Shown here piece by piece: positions 17,291 to 26,029 of a stretch of DNA of 64,000 nucleotides. Both the position numbers and the translations under genes were made by a program. Origin of the DNA: Limnobacter sp. SAORIC-580 (GTDB taxonomy: Bacteria > Pseudomonadota > Gammaproteobacteria > Burkholderiales > Burkholderiaceae_B); the NCBI RefSeq assembly GCF_013004065.1, contig NZ_CP053084.1, forward strand, positions 2,356,001 through 2,420,000. Direction: 5' to 3'. The notes under the pieces are model-generated. The model did not search any database. It was not told the origin of the DNA and worked only from the letters and a program-made list of their open reading frames with translations. How positions within the stretch are numbered: position 1 is the stretch's first letter; every line of letters starts with the position of its first letter.

Positions 17291-18408
17291 CAAGCCTCCG
17301 TTTTCTCGAAATCGCGCATGAAATCTACCAAAGCTTTCACGCCCTCAAGGGGCATCGCGTTGTAGATCGAGGCCCGCATGCCGCCCACCGATTTGTGCCC
17401 TTTAAGTTGCACCAAACCGTGTTCTGCGGCCTTGCTCAAAAAACTGGAATTCAGCGCTTCGTCAGCCAGTGTAAATGGCACATTCATGCGGGAACGGTCT
17501 TGCCGGCGAACTGGGCAATTGTACAAATCGCTGTTGTCGATGGTGTCGTACAACAAGGCTGATTTTTCTTGGGCTTGCGCTTGTGCCCATGGAACACCGC
17601 CCTTCTCGATCAACCATTCAAACACCAAACCGGCAATGTAAATTGAATAGGTGGGCGGGGTGTTGTACATGGAACCGTTTTCAGCCACGGTCCCAAAGGC
17701 AAATGCTGAAGGACAAATTGACAAGGCCCGATTGAGCAATGCTTTGTCGATGATGACGATTGTGACACCAGCCGGGCCCACATTTTTTTGAGCGCCACCG
17801 TAAATCAAACCATACTGAGTCACATCAAGCGTTTTCGACAAAATGTTTGAGGACATGTCAGCCACCACCGGGCAGTCTAGCTGACCAGCCAGGGCTTCAA
17901 TTTGTCCGTTGAATTCGACACCACTGATGGTTTCATTGTCGCAGTAGTGCAGATAGGCCATTTGCTGACCGTTCACACGGTCAAGCAGGGACGCGCACTC
18001 AGGTACGTAACACGCCGCTGCGGTGTTGGCCAGGGCGTTCGCGTTGTCGAGCACCACACGGGCCAGTCCGTACTTCGAAAATTCCTTGGTGGTCTTTTTC
18101 GACCAAGCACCTGTATTGACGAATGCGGCTTGCTCAAACCCTTGAAGCAAATTCATTGGCACAATTGCATTCATGCCAACAGCACCACCCTGCATGAACA
18201 GCACGTCGTGCGTGTCGGGCACATTCAACAGCTTGCGAAAGTCATCGCGGGTTTTCTCGAAAATGCGGGTGTATTCAGGGCTGCGATGGCTCATCTCCAT
18301 TACAGACAAACCCTTGCCCTGCCAATCCAGCATTTCCTCGGCAGCCCGACGCAAGACTGACTCAGGCAAGGCTGCCGGACCTGCTGAAAAATTCCAAACT
18401 CTAGACAT
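17290..18408 (-). CDS. serC: Phosphoserine aminotransferase
   Basis: Converts 3-phosphohydroxypyruvate to phosphoserine and serves a parallel step in pyridoxal phosphate synthesis. The start MSRVWNFSAGPAALPESVL at 18408 gives 372 residues; the frame opens five codons earlier but family members begin at MxxVxNFSAGPA. LFMQGGAVGMNAIVPMNL, ADMSSNILSKTLDV (PLP aspartate region) and YGGAQKNVGPAGV (Schiff-base lysine) are the key motifs. It begins 26 bases after gyrA and opens the serC-pheA-hisC-tyrA-aroA-cmk series. Confidence 0.96.
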   Translation of the reverse strand: MSRVWNFSAGPAALPESVLRRAAEEMLDWQGKGLSVMEMSHRSPEYTRIFEKTRDDFRKLLNVPDTHDVLFMQGGAVGMNAIVPMNLLQGFEQAAFVNTGAWSKKTTKEFSKYGLARVVLDNANALANTAAACYVPECASLLDRVNGQQMAYLHYCDNETISGVEFNGQIEALAGQLDCPVVADMSSNILSKTLDVTQYGLIYGGAQKNVGPAGVTIVIIDKALLNRALSICPSAFAFGTVAENGSMYNTPPTYSIYIAGLVFEWLIEKGGVPWAQAQAQEKSALLYDTIDNSDLYNCPVRRQDRSRMNVPFTLADEALNSSFLSKAAEHGLVQLKGHKSVGGMRASIYNAMPLEGVKALVDFMRDFEKTEA

Positions 18409-18434
18409 GCTCGCCCTGTGCAATCAACCGTTTA

Positions 18435-21056
18435 TTACTCTTCTGTGGCAGCGGGCGCGTCGGGAGAATCCCCCTCTTCCACCTCACCAAGATCCTCAGC
18501 ATCTGACTCCACGATCCGCTGCAAGCCAGACAACCATGTACCCTCGTCCACGCTGATCAAGGTCACGCCCTGTGTTGCGCGACCCATTTCACGAATTTCC
18601 GAGACACGAGTTCGAACCAGCACACCACCGGTGGTGATCAACATGATTTCATCCGTTGGGTTCACCAGCACTGCAGAGACAACTTTGCCATTGCGCTCAG
18701 AAGTTTGAATCGCGATCATGCCTTTGGTACCACGACCATGTCGGGTGTACTCGGAAACTGGCGTGCGCTTTCCAAAACCGTTCTCAGTGGCGGTGAGCAC
18801 TGATTGCTGCTCACTTTCTGCTACCAGCATGGCAATGACTCGCTGCCCTTCTTCAAGATTCATGCCGCGAACACCGCGTGCATTGCGACCCATGGCGCGC
18901 ACATCATTTTCATCGAAGCGAACAGCCTTGCCGGAATCGCTGAACAACATGACATCGTTGGTGCCGTTGGTCATGGCTGCACCGATCAGGAAGTCACCTT
19001 CATCCAAATTCACGGCAATAATGCCGCGCTTCATGGGCCTTGAAAAATCGCTTAACTTTGACTTTTTAACTGTACCCAGGCTGGTGGCCATGAACACGTA
19101 TTTGTCTTCGTCTTCAAAGCTTTTAACCGGCAACACTGCGGTGATTTTTTCACCCTCGGCCAAGGGGAACATATTGATGATGGGGCGACCACGTGAAGTG
19201 CGCGAGCCTTGAGGCACTTCATACACCTTGAGCCAATACACGCGACCGGCGTTGCTGAAGTACAAAATTGTGTCGTGGGTGTTGGCCACGAACAGGTAAT
19301 CAATCCAATCGTCGTCCTTCGTGGTGGCAGCCTGTTTTCCGCGTCCACCGCGCTTTTGCGCTCGGTATTCAGTCAATGGCTGGCTCTTGATATAACCAGA
19401 ATGAGACAGAGTTACCACCATGTCTTGCGGGGTGATCAGGTCTTCGGTACCCAGTTCAGTGGCATTGAATTCGATCATCGAACGACGCTCATCGGCAAAC
19501 TCGTTGCCAATCGATGTCAGTTCATCTTTGATGATCTGATTGATACGCTCAGGCTTGGACAAAATATCGAGCAGGTCAGCAATCTGATCGATCACTTCCT
19601 TGTACTCATTCAAAATTTTGTCTTGCTCAAGGCCCGTCAAGCGCTGCAAGCGCATGTTCAAAATTTCCTGCGCCTGCACTTCGCTCAAGCGGTACATGCC
19701 ATCGTCTTGCAATCCCAGGCGTGCCGGCAAACCTTCTGGGCGGAACGCTTTCGCACCACCCGAATCGCCCAGTTCGGTACGCGACAGCATTTCGCGAACA
19801 ATCGAGGAATCCCAGCTTTTTGCAACCAAATCGGCTTTCGCCACGGGTGGTGTGGGCGCGGCCTTGATGATTGCGATGAATTCGTCAATATTGGCCAAAG
19901 CCACAGCCAAGCCTTCCAAGACGTGGCCGCGATCGCGGGCTTTGCGCAATTCAAACACGGTGCGGCGGGTGATGACCTCTCGACGATGGCGCAGGAAATA
20001 GAAAATAAGGTCGCGCAAGTTCAACAAACGGGGCTGGCCATCGACCAGCGCGACCATGTTGATACCGAAGGTGTCCTGAAGCTGGGTGTTCTTGTAGAGG
20101 TTATTCAAAATAACCTCGGGCACCTCGCCACGTTTCAATTCAATCACGACGCGAATACCATCTTTGTCGGACTCGTCACGGATGTCAGAAATACCTTCAA
20201 TCTTCTTTTCAGACACCAGCTCGGCGATCCGCTCAAGCAGTGATTTCTTGTTCACCTGATAAGGCAGCTCATCCACGATAATGGATTGGCGGTTGCCTTT
20301 GTCCAGATCTTCAAAATGGGTTTTTGCCCGCATGACCACACGGCCGCGGCCGGTTCGATAGCCTTCGCGCACGCCTTGAATGCCATAAATAATGCCCGCG
20401 GTGGGGAAATCTGGCGCAGGAATCAACTCGATTAGGTCATCAACCGTGCACTCCGGGGCATCAATCGCATAAAGGCAGGCAGCAACCACTTCTTTCAGGT
20501 TATGGGGGGGCATGTTGGTGGCCATGCCCACAGCGATGCCTGACGAACCATTGACCAGCAAATTCGGTAAGCGCGCAGGCAACACTTTGGGCTCGCGCTC
20601 GCTGCCGTCATAGTTTGGCCCGAAATCGACGGTTTCCTTGTCGATGTCCAGCAGCATTTCCTGGGCAATTTTGGCGAGGCGAATTTCGGTGTAACGCATG
20701 GCCGCCGCGTTATCACCATCGATTGAACCGAAGTTACCTTGACCATCAACCAACATGTAGCGCAATGAAAAATCTTGTGCCATACGCACAATGGTGTCGT
20801 AAACCGCAGAATCACCGTGTGGGTGGTACTTACCGATTACGTCACCCACAATACGGGCAGATTTCTTGTAGGCTCGATTCCAGTCATTGTTCAACTCATG
20901 CATTGCAAACAGCACACGGCGGTGCACCGGCTTTAAGCCATCACGCACATCCGGCAGGGCCCGCCCCACGATTACGCTCATGGCGTAATCGAGATAAGAC
21001 CTGCGCATCTCCTCTTCAAGGCTGATCGGGAGCGTTTCTTTTGCGAATGAATCCAT
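18435..21056 (-). CDS. gyrA: DNA gyrase subunit A
   Basis: The breakage-reunion subunit of gyrase, which introduces negative supercoils. The 873 residues start [21 protein letters not shown]. The catalytic tyrosine is Tyr122 (RYTEIRL). The quinolone-determining segment keeps Ser83 and Asp87 in E. coli numbering ([11 protein letters not shown]), so no classical resistance substitution is present. The GyrA box appears as QKRGGRGK near residue 560, followed by the six-bladed C-terminal wrapping domain and an acidic tail. It is the first gene of the long serC-to-cmk run, with an upstream extended -10 promoter. Confidence 0.97.
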   Translation of the reverse strand: MDSFAKETLPISLEEEMRRSYLDYAMSVIVGRALPDVRDGLKPVHRRVLFAMHELNNDWNRAYKKSARIVGDVIGKYHPHGDSAVYDTIVRMAQDFSLRYMLVDGQGNFGSIDGDNAAAMRYTEIRLAKIAQEMLLDIDKETVDFGPNYDGSEREPKVLPARLPNLLVNGSSGIAVGMATNMPPHNLKEVVAACLYAIDAPECTVDDLIELIPAPDFPTAGIIYGIQGVREGYRTGRGRVVMRAKTHFEDLDKGNRQSIIVDELPYQVNKKSLLERIAELVSEKKIEGISDIRDESDKDGIRVVIELKRGEVPEVILNNLYKNTQLQDTFGINMVALVDGQPRLLNLRDLIFYFLRHRREVITRRTVFELRKARDRGHVLEGLAVALANIDEFIAIIKAAPTPPVAKADLVAKSWDSSIVREMLSRTELGDSGGAKAFRPEGLPARLGLQDDGMYRLSEVQAQEILNMRLQRLTGLEQDKILNEYKEVIDQIADLLDILSKPERINQIIKDELTSIGNEFADERRSMIEFNATELGTEDLITPQDMVVTLSHSGYIKSQPLTEYRAQKRGGRGKQAATTKDDDWIDYLFVANTHDTILYFSNAGRVYWLKVYEVPQGSRTSRGRPIINMFPLAEGEKITAVLPVKSFEDEDKYVFMATSLGTVKKSKLSDFSRPMKRGIIAVNLDEGDFLIGAAMTNGTNDVMLFSDSGKAVRFDENDVRAMGRNARGVRGMNLEEGQRVIAMLVAESEQQSVLTATENGFGKRTPVSEYTRHGRGTKGMIAIQTSERNGKVVSAVLVNPTDEIMLITTGGVLVRTRVSEIREMGRATQGVTLISVDEGTWLSGLQRIVESDAEDLGEVEEGDSPDAPAATEE

Positions 21057-21157
21057 GTTTCTTCTTGTGTTGAATTATTTGACTGAAGGAATAACAATCT
21101 GGGACGCTGCCATTCACGGCTGCGTCACATCCCTGGCGCTACACTTGCAAGCTTTCG

Positions 21158-21166
21158 ATTGTATCA
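21158..21166 (-). promoter_or_regulatory. Extended -10 promoter upstream of gyrA
   Basis: The minus strand reads TGATACAAT, which is TG-N-TACAAT. No good -35 box is present. Transcription would start near 21151, about 95 bases before the gyrA start. Confidence 0.45.
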
Positions 21167-21213
21167 GCCAAAATCGCTGAAACTGGGCGCAATGGTGCGT
21201 TCCAAATCATCTA

Positions 21214-22548
21214 GTGACCCTGCCCATGCAACTGCTGACCCCCCAATGGCTCTTGTGCCTGAACCACACCACTGAAGTACTTGAAAACCAGGCGGTTTTG
21301 ATTAACCAAGACCTAATTCAGGCCATTGGCCCACGCGAGGAAATGCTGCTGGCGCATCCAGGCGCGGAAAGGGTTGATCTACCGGGGCAGGCACTGATGC
21401 CAGGCTTGATCAATTGCCACACCCACGCCGCCATGAATTTGCTGCGTGGTGCCGCTGACGATTTGGCCTTGCATGACTGGTTACAAACCCGGATTTGGCC
21501 CCTTGAGGGTGAATTGGCCGATGCCGAGTTTGTGTATGACGGAACAGTGCTGGCCGCCGCCGAGATGCTTCAAGGCGGAATAACCACTTTCAACGATATG
21601 TATTTTTACCCCGACCAGGTTGTTCAAGCGGCGCTGGACGTGGGTTCACGCGTATTTGCAGGCATCACCGTGATCGAATTCCCGACCCGCTACGCAGCAG
21701 AGGCCAAGCAATACATCGAGTTGGGGATAGCAGCACGCGACAAATTCAAGCTTGAGCCCACCGTACATTGGACCATCGCTCCGCATGCTCCTTACACAGT
21801 GAGTGATGACACCTTTCGGCATATGGCGATGCTGGCCGAAGAGCTGGACCTGCCCGTTCACTGCCATTTGCATGAGACCGCGAGTGAAGTCAGTGATGCG
21901 GAAAGTCGGGACGGCAAACGGCCGTTTGCCAGGTTTGAACAACTCGGTCTGATTAACGAACGCCTGATGGCGGTTCACGGAGTGCACTTGAATGAGCATG
22001 AGTTGCAGGCAATGGCGGCGAAAGGTGCAACGTTGGTGCATTGCCCCGCATCGAACCTGAAACTCGCCAGCGGCATTGCCCCCGTGGCTGCGGCGCTTAA
22101 AGCAGGCGTCAATGTGGTAATTGGTACCGATGGTGCCGCCAGCAACAACAAGCTGGACCTGTGGGAAGAAGGCCGATTGGCCTCCCTGCTGTGCAAGGGT
22201 GCAAGTGGCGATGCCACCGCCTTCAGTGCAGGTGAGTTACTGAAAAGCATGACCTGCAATGCAGCCAAAGCCCTGGGCGCAGACCACCTGATCGGCCGCA
22301 TTGCCCCCGGCCTGCAGGCGGACCTGATCACAATCGCAATTGGAGAGGCTGCTCACCAGTTACCCAACCACAATCTGGTCTCAAAACTGGCTTACAGCGG
22401 GGCTTCCAGGGATGTGAAGCATGTTTGGGTAGCGGGCGTTCAAGTTGTGCAATCGCAACAACTTGTGGGCAAAAGGGCACAATTAGTCGGGGAAATCATG
22501 CGAAAAACCCAACGAGTGTGGCAGACTCGTGTCGAGAAAGTTGGTTGA
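21214..22548 (+). CDS. TRZ/ATZ family amidohydrolase (5'-methylthioadenosine / S-adenosylhomocysteine deaminase-like)
   Basis: A metal-dependent amidohydrolase of 444 residues. The metal ligands are visible in order: NCHTHAAMNLLRG, HCHLHETASE, AVHGVHL and GTDGAASNNKLD. This pattern matches the MtaD/SsnA/TrzA branch, whose members deaminate methylthioadenosine, S-adenosylhomocysteine, guanine or triazines. Its location between gyrA and ompA-ubiG is conserved in related bacteria, which favours a housekeeping nucleoside deaminase. The GTG at 21214 is the first start; an ATG four codons later (21226) is an alternative. Substrate is inferred, not shown. Confidence 0.82.
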   Translation: MTLPMQLLTPQWLLCLNHTTEVLENQAVLINQDLIQAIGPREEMLLAHPGAERVDLPGQALMPGLINCHTHAAMNLLRGAADDLALHDWLQTRIWPLEGELADAEFVYDGTVLAAAEMLQGGITTFNDMYFYPDQVVQAALDVGSRVFAGITVIEFPTRYAAEAKQYIELGIAARDKFKLEPTVHWTIAPHAPYTVSDDTFRHMAMLAEELDLPVHCHLHETASEVSDAESRDGKRPFARFEQLGLINERLMAVHGVHLNEHELQAMAAKGATLVHCPASNLKLASGIAPVAAALKAGVNVVIGTDGAASNNKLDLWEEGRLASLLCKGASGDATAFSAGELLKSMTCNAAKALGADHLIGRIAPGLQADLITIAIGEAAHQLPNHNLVSKLAYSGASRDVKHVWVAGVQVVQSQQLVGKRAQLVGEIMRKTQRVWQTRVEKVG

Positions 22549-22623
22549 GAGGGTGATAACTATGACAGCCTCTACTGTAAACTATCAACCAGCTTGAACC
22601 CCTATTTAACCCAAGGAGCAACA

Positions 22624-23280
22624 ATGAAAAAAATGTCGACTCTCACGCAAGTTCTGATGGCAATGGCCATTGGTACAGCGTCTACAGCCGCTATGGCCCA
22701 CACAACAGACAAAGGTGAAGGCCTGTCAGGCTATGTAGTGGATGGCAGCGGCAAGGTTGTTAAAGACGGCTCCGGCGAGTGCATCCGCACCAGCTACTTC
22801 ACAGCCGCTTTGGCAATTCAGGAATGCGATCCTGACTTGATCCCCAAGAAGCCAGCACCAGCACCAGTTGCTGCACCAGCACCTGCTCCTGAGCCAGCAC
22901 CTGCACCGACCCCAGTGATTACAAAAGTAAGCCTGGAAGCTGACGCTTACTTCGACTTCGACAAGGCCACACTGAAGCAAGGCGGCAAGGACCGCATTGA
23001 TTCCGAAATCGCCAAGTTGGGTCAGGTTGACCTGAACAGCGTAATTGCAATCGGCCACACCGACTCCATCGGTTCCGACGCTTACAACCAGAAGCTGTCC
23101 GAGCGTCGTGCTCAGGCTGTGAAGGACTACATGGTAAGCAAAGGCGTAGCAGCTGACCGTATTCAGATCAAGGGCATGGGCGAAAGCCAGCCAGTGGCTG
23201 ACAACAAGACCAAAGAAGGTCGTGCCAAGAACCGTCGCGTTGAAATTGAATTCAACGCAACACAGAAAGTTGTGAAGTAA
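22624..23280 (+). CDS. ompA: OmpA-family peptidoglycan-binding outer-membrane protein
   Basis: AAGGAG placed before the ATG at 22624 fixes the start (the frame opens ten codons earlier) and gives 218 residues. A signal peptide (MKKMSTLTQVLMAMAIGTASTA, cleaved near AMA-H) leads to a short unique region with two cysteines, then an Ala/Pro-rich linker around residues 76-100. The OmpA C-terminal domain follows, with ADAYFDFDKATL, GHTDSIGSDAYNQKLSERRA and the closing AKNRRVEIEF. The domain binds diaminopimelate peptidoglycan and tethers the outer membrane. There is no eight-stranded barrel, so anchoring must differ from E. coli OmpA. A strong terminator follows. Confidence 0.93.
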   Translation: MKKMSTLTQVLMAMAIGTASTAAMAHTTDKGEGLSGYVVDGSGKVVKDGSGECIRTSYFTAALAIQECDPDLIPKKPAPAPVAAPAPAPEPAPAPTPVITKVSLEADAYFDFDKATLKQGGKDRIDSEIAKLGQVDLNSVIAIGHTDSIGSDAYNQKLSERRAQAVKDYMVSKGVAADRIQIKGMGESQPVADNKTKEGRAKNRRVEIEFNATQKVVK

Positions 23281-23302
23281 TTCCCAACCTCTGGTTCTGA
23301 TC

Positions 23303-23332
23303 AAAAAAGCCCGGCCTAGCCGGGCTTTTTTG
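23303..23332 (+). terminator. Intrinsic terminator of ompA
   Basis: A 12-bp stem (AAAAAGCCCGGC at 23304-23315 and its complement at 23319-23330) with a 3-base loop is followed by a U run. It is strong in the plus direction. Confidence 0.9.
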
Positions 23333-23399
23333 TTTCCGCCTTCGGTTAAACTACTGGCTGTTGAATACGCACCACGAGCGTTTACCAAGGAAGATGAGC

Positions 23400-24116
23400 A
23401 TGAGCAGTATCGAATCCAACAACGTAGACCATGCAGAACTGGCTAAATTTTCAGCCCTTGCCAGCAAATGGTGGGACCCGAACAGTGAATTCCGGCCATT
23501 GCACGAAATCAACCCCCTCCGATTGAACTGGATCGACGAACGCGTCGGCCTGAAAGGCAAACGAGTGTTGGATGTGGGCTGCGGTGGTGGCATTCTGGCT
23601 GAAAGCATGGCTCGCCGCGGCGCAGATGTTTTGGGCATTGACCTGGCAGACAAATCGCTGAAAGTGGCTGAACTTCACAAGCTTGAAACAGGCGTGAATA
23701 ATGTCAACTACCGTTTTGTTTCTGCCGAACAGCTGGCCACTGAGGAGCAAGAAACTTTCGACGTGGTGACCTGCCTTGAAATGCTGGAGCATGTACCCGA
23801 CCCCGCTCAAACCATTCAAGCCTGTGCAAACTTGTGCAAGCCAGGTGGATGGCTGTTTTTTTCAACCATCAACCGCAACCCGAAAAGCTTTGTTTTCGCG
23901 ATTGTAGGCGCGGAATATGTGTTGAACCTGCTGCCCAAAGGCACTCACGAGTACAAAAAGTTCATCAAACCGTCTGAGTTGGCCCAGTACGCACGCTTGT
24001 CCAAACTGGATTTTTCAGAAATCATTGGCTTGGTGTACAACCCCCTGACCAAGGTTTACCGCCTTGCTCGCGATACCGATGTAAATTACATGGTGGCGTG
24101 CAGAAAGCCCGCCTGA
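23400..24116 (+). CDS. ubiG: Ubiquinone biosynthesis O-methyltransferase
   Basis: UbiG performs both O-methylations in ubiquinone synthesis, using S-adenosylmethionine. AAGGA stands 8 bases before the ATG at 23400, giving 238 residues ([27 protein letters not shown]); earlier in-frame starts at 23361 and 23394 fit worse. Motif I is [20 protein letters not shown], acidic loop GIDLADKSL, motif [18 protein letters not shown], and [20 protein letters not shown] completes the family signature. It is followed immediately by gph. Confidence 0.95.
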   Translation: MSSIESNNVDHAELAKFSALASKWWDPNSEFRPLHEINPLRLNWIDERVGLKGKRVLDVGCGGGILAESMARRGADVLGIDLADKSLKVAELHKLETGVNNVNYRFVSAEQLATEEQETFDVVTCLEMLEHVPDPAQTIQACANLCKPGGWLFFSTINRNPKSFVFAIVGAEYVLNLLPKGTHEYKKFIKPSELAQYARLSKLDFSEIIGLVYNPLTKVYRLARDTDVNYMVACRKPA

Positions 24117-24142
24117 TCAAAATTGCACAATGGGAATTAACC

Positions 24143-24799
24143 GTGCCTCTAAAAGGAATTTTGTTTGATCTGGATGGAACGCTTGTAGACACCGCACCCG
24201 ACTTGTGCGGCACCATTCAAGACATGCAAAGCGACAGGGGTGTTGACATTACACCTTATCGCGCCATGGAGCACCTCGCCTCGGGGGGTGCTCGCGCTTT
24301 GTTGAAAGCAGGCTTCGGGCTTGAAATGCACTATCCTGAATTTCCGGCGATGCGTGCGGAGTTTCTTGAACGTTACGAGGCCAGAATCGCCCGCGAGAGT
24401 GCTGTTTACAGCGGAATCATTCCCTTACTGAATGAAGTCAAGGCGCGCGGTGCTCAATGGGGCATTGTCACCAACAAGCCATACTATTTGGCCGAGAAAT
24501 TGGTACGTGAACTGGGCTTGACGCATGGGTGCAGCGTGTTAATTGGGGGAGACACCGCCGAAAAGCCAAAACCCTCCCCACTGCCCTGCTTCATGGCAGC
24601 TGGTGAAATGCACCTGCCCACCGAGCAATGCGTGATGATTGGCGATGATGAACGGGATGTAATCGCAGGCCGGGAGGCAGGTATGGCTACTGTGGCGGTT
24701 GAATATGGCTACATCGCCAGCCCGATAGACCAATGGGGTGCCGATGCCATCGTAAAAACGGCCCACGATTTGGCCAAATGGCTTGAAATTAGAATGTGA
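24143..24799 (+). CDS. gph: Phosphoglycolate phosphatase, HAD family
   Basis: A HAD-superfamily hydrolase that removes phosphate from 2-phosphoglycolate formed during DNA repair or photorespiration-like reactions. The family start is MPLKGILFDLDGTLVDTAPDL, a GTG at 24143, giving 218 residues. An upstream in-frame GTG at 24098 would overlap ubiG by 19 bases. Catalytic motifs are DLDGT (nucleophile and acid), VTNKP (motif II), KPKPSP (motif III lysine) and IGDDERDVIAG (motif IV). UbiG-Gph pairing is common in proteobacteria. Assignment within the HAD family rests on this context. Confidence 0.88.
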   Translation: MPLKGILFDLDGTLVDTAPDLCGTIQDMQSDRGVDITPYRAMEHLASGGARALLKAGFGLEMHYPEFPAMRAEFLERYEARIARESAVYSGIIPLLNEVKARGAQWGIVTNKPYYLAEKLVRELGLTHGCSVLIGGDTAEKPKPSPLPCFMAAGEMHLPTEQCVMIGDDERDVIAGREAGMATVAVEYGYIASPIDQWGADAIVKTAHDLAKWLEIRM

Positions 24800-24815
24800 G
24801 CCCCCACCTCAAGAG

Positions 24816-24824
24816 TGTTACAAT
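24816..24824 (+). promoter_or_regulatory. Extended -10 promoter of the tmRNA gene
   Basis: TGTTACAAT (TG-N-TACAAT) ends 12 bases before the mature tmRNA 5' end. The matching -35 (GTGAGC, 17-base spacer) is poor. Placement fits a short precursor trimmed by RNase P. Confidence 0.5.
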
Positions 24825-24836
24825 TAACTTTCCAAT

Positions 24837-25220
24837 GGGGTCGATCTGGTTTCGACGTGGGTTGCAAAGCTATTGGGGCGTGTCGAGGATCAGTTACCTC
24901 GTAAATCCATCTGAAAAACTTTAAACGCAAACGACTCTTCGTTTAGCCCCGAACTCAAACTGGCCGCTTAAGCCAGTTTAGTTTGGACTTCCTACACCAG
25001 TTCGCCGATGGACTGGGCGGGGTCAAACCCGCAGTGGGATCATCTACATCGGACCGCTTACTGGAATGCTGCCGGCTGGTAAGTTAAATTAGGTGGATCG
25101 CGGATGCTGAAGAATGTCGCTTTTCGTCAGTAGCCGTTAAATACAAAGAAGACGACTACACACGTAGAACTGGTAGTGGAGGATTTGCGGACGCGGGTTC
25201 AATTCCCGCCGGCTCCACCA
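24837..25220 (+). ncRNA. ssrA: Transfer-messenger RNA
   Basis: tmRNA with SmpB rescues stalled ribosomes and tags the nascent chain for proteolysis. The acceptor stem pairs GGGGTCG at 24837 with CGGCTCC before the encoded ACCA (ends 25220). The TTCGA-type arm (GGTTTCGACG) and the 3' T arm (GGGTTCAATTCCC) are present. The tag frame runs from GCA at 24927 to TAA at 24969 and encodes ANDSSFSPELKLAA. The stop codon lies in the loop of a perfect 8-bp hairpin (AAACTGGC / GCCAGTTT, 24957-24979), the usual helix H5 arrangement. The tag has 14 residues, longer than the 10 usual in betaproteobacteria (for example ANDERFALAA). It is followed by repeat units that copy its 3' end. Confidence 0.96.
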
Positions 25221-25414
25221 AACAAAATAGAAAAGGCTGCCCTTGTGGTGGCCTTTTTTATTTTGAGTTGAAGGATTTGTGGAAATTGAAGCCGCGGACG
25301 CAAGCGGCGCGGGGTGAGCCAGGTGGTTTCACGGGCCCAACAGTTTGGGGCCGTGCTGGGCGAACGCCCACGCCCTGCAAGGCGTGGGCCGGGAAATTCC
25401 CGCCGGCTCCACCA
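25221..25414 (+). repeat. 194-bp tandem unit, copy 1
   Basis: Begins directly after the tmRNA CCA end and is identical by eye to the next unit. It contains a terminator (25231-25257), a stretch rich in inverted repeats (GCCGC...GCGGC; GCCCACGCC/GGCGTGGGC with a 6-base loop), and a final 20 bases identical to the tmRNA 3' end (through CGGCTCCACCA at 25414). No convincing gene is present; short frames in it are by-products of the GC-rich repeat. Confidence 0.92.
25231..25259 (+). terminator. Intrinsic terminator of tmRNA (repeat copy 1)
   Basis: AAAAGGCTGCC pairs with GGTGGCCTTTT (11 bp with two G-U pairs) around a CTTGT loop, followed by TTATTTT. Confidence 0.8.
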
Positions 25415-25608
25415 AACAAAATAGAAAAGGCTGCCCTTGTGGTGGCCTTTTTTATTTTGAGTTGAAGGATTTGTGGAAATTGAAGCCGCGGACGCAAGCG
25501 GCGCGGGGTGAGCCAGGTGGTTTCACGGGCCCAACAGTTTGGGGCCGTGCTGGGCGAACGCCCACGCCCTGCAAGGCGTGGGCCGGGAAATTCCCGCCGG
25601 CTCCACCA
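25415..25608 (+). repeat. 194-bp tandem unit, copy 2
   Basis: A second copy, with no difference found by eye from 25221-25414, again ending in the tmRNA 3' end sequence (CGGCTCCACCA ends at 25608). After it the sequence resumes with a diverged version of the unit's start (AATAAAAGAAAGGCTACC). Confidence 0.92.
25425..25453 (+). terminator. Intrinsic terminator in repeat copy 2
   Basis: An exact duplicate, 194 bases downstream, of the terminator at 25231. Confidence 0.75.
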
Positions 25609-25611
25609 AAT

Positions 25612-25647
25612 AAAAGAAAGGCTACCTTCGAAGGTAGCCTTTTTCTT
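25612..25647. terminator. Bidirectional terminator before the cytochrome c gene
   Basis: AAAGGCTACCTT pairs with AAGGTAGCCTTT (25617-25628 and 25631-25642), with U-rich runs on both strands. It probably serves the convergent cytochrome c gene and blocks readthrough from ssrA. Confidence 0.8.
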
Positions 25648-25648
25648 T

Positions 25649-25960
25649 TCATTTCACCGACAAAATATACCGGGCAATCGCCAGTGCATCCTCATCGCTT
25701 ACCCGTGGTTGCGCCGGCATCGGCGTATTACCCCATACCCCCGCACCGCCTGTTTGAATTTTTTTGGCCAACTTTTCAGCAGCCCCTGCCTCATCGGCGT
25801 ATTTCAAAGCCACTTGTTGATAGGTGGGGCCATACTTCTTTTTGTCCTCAGCATGGCAGGCCGTACAGTTGTAACTTCTGACCATTTCAGGGCTTGCCAC
25901 CGCATTGCCAAACGCCGTCAGCATTGAACCTGCAACAAGCAAGGCTACATGCTTCGTCAT
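25649..25960 (-). CDS. Small class I cytochrome c (c551/c552-like)
   Basis: A periplasmic electron carrier. GAGGAAGT before the ATG at 25960 fixes the start and gives 103 residues; the frame opens 18 codons earlier. A signal peptide (MTKHVALLVAGSMLTAFGNAVA) is followed by the single haem site CTACH. The distal methionine is probably in TPMPAQP, followed by the C-terminal helix DEDALAIARYILSVK. The protein resembles cytochrome c551/c552. The neighbouring PQQ-type dehydrogenase (70 bases upstream, same strand) could be its electron donor. Confidence 0.88.
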   Translation of the reverse strand: MTKHVALLVAGSMLTAFGNAVASPEMVRSYNCTACHAEDKKKYGPTYQQVALKYADEAGAAEKLAKKIQTGGAGVWGNTPMPAQPRVSDEDALAIARYILSVK

Positions 25961-26029
25961 GAATACTTCCTCTCTAGAGCCGTGCCACCCAGTCAGGCGG
26001 CACAGCGTTGACATCCCAACTCAAAAAAC

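Noticed and set aside
19209..20243. Long open frame on the plus strand (344 codons)
   Set aside because: It lies entirely antisense to gyrA, has no family-like sequence and reflects codon bias of the real gene.
25258..25881. Several overlapping frames with near-identical products across the ssrA-downstream repeats
   Set aside because: They arise from the duplicated GC-rich non-coding unit; products are Pro/Gly/Arg-rich and repeat with the DNA.
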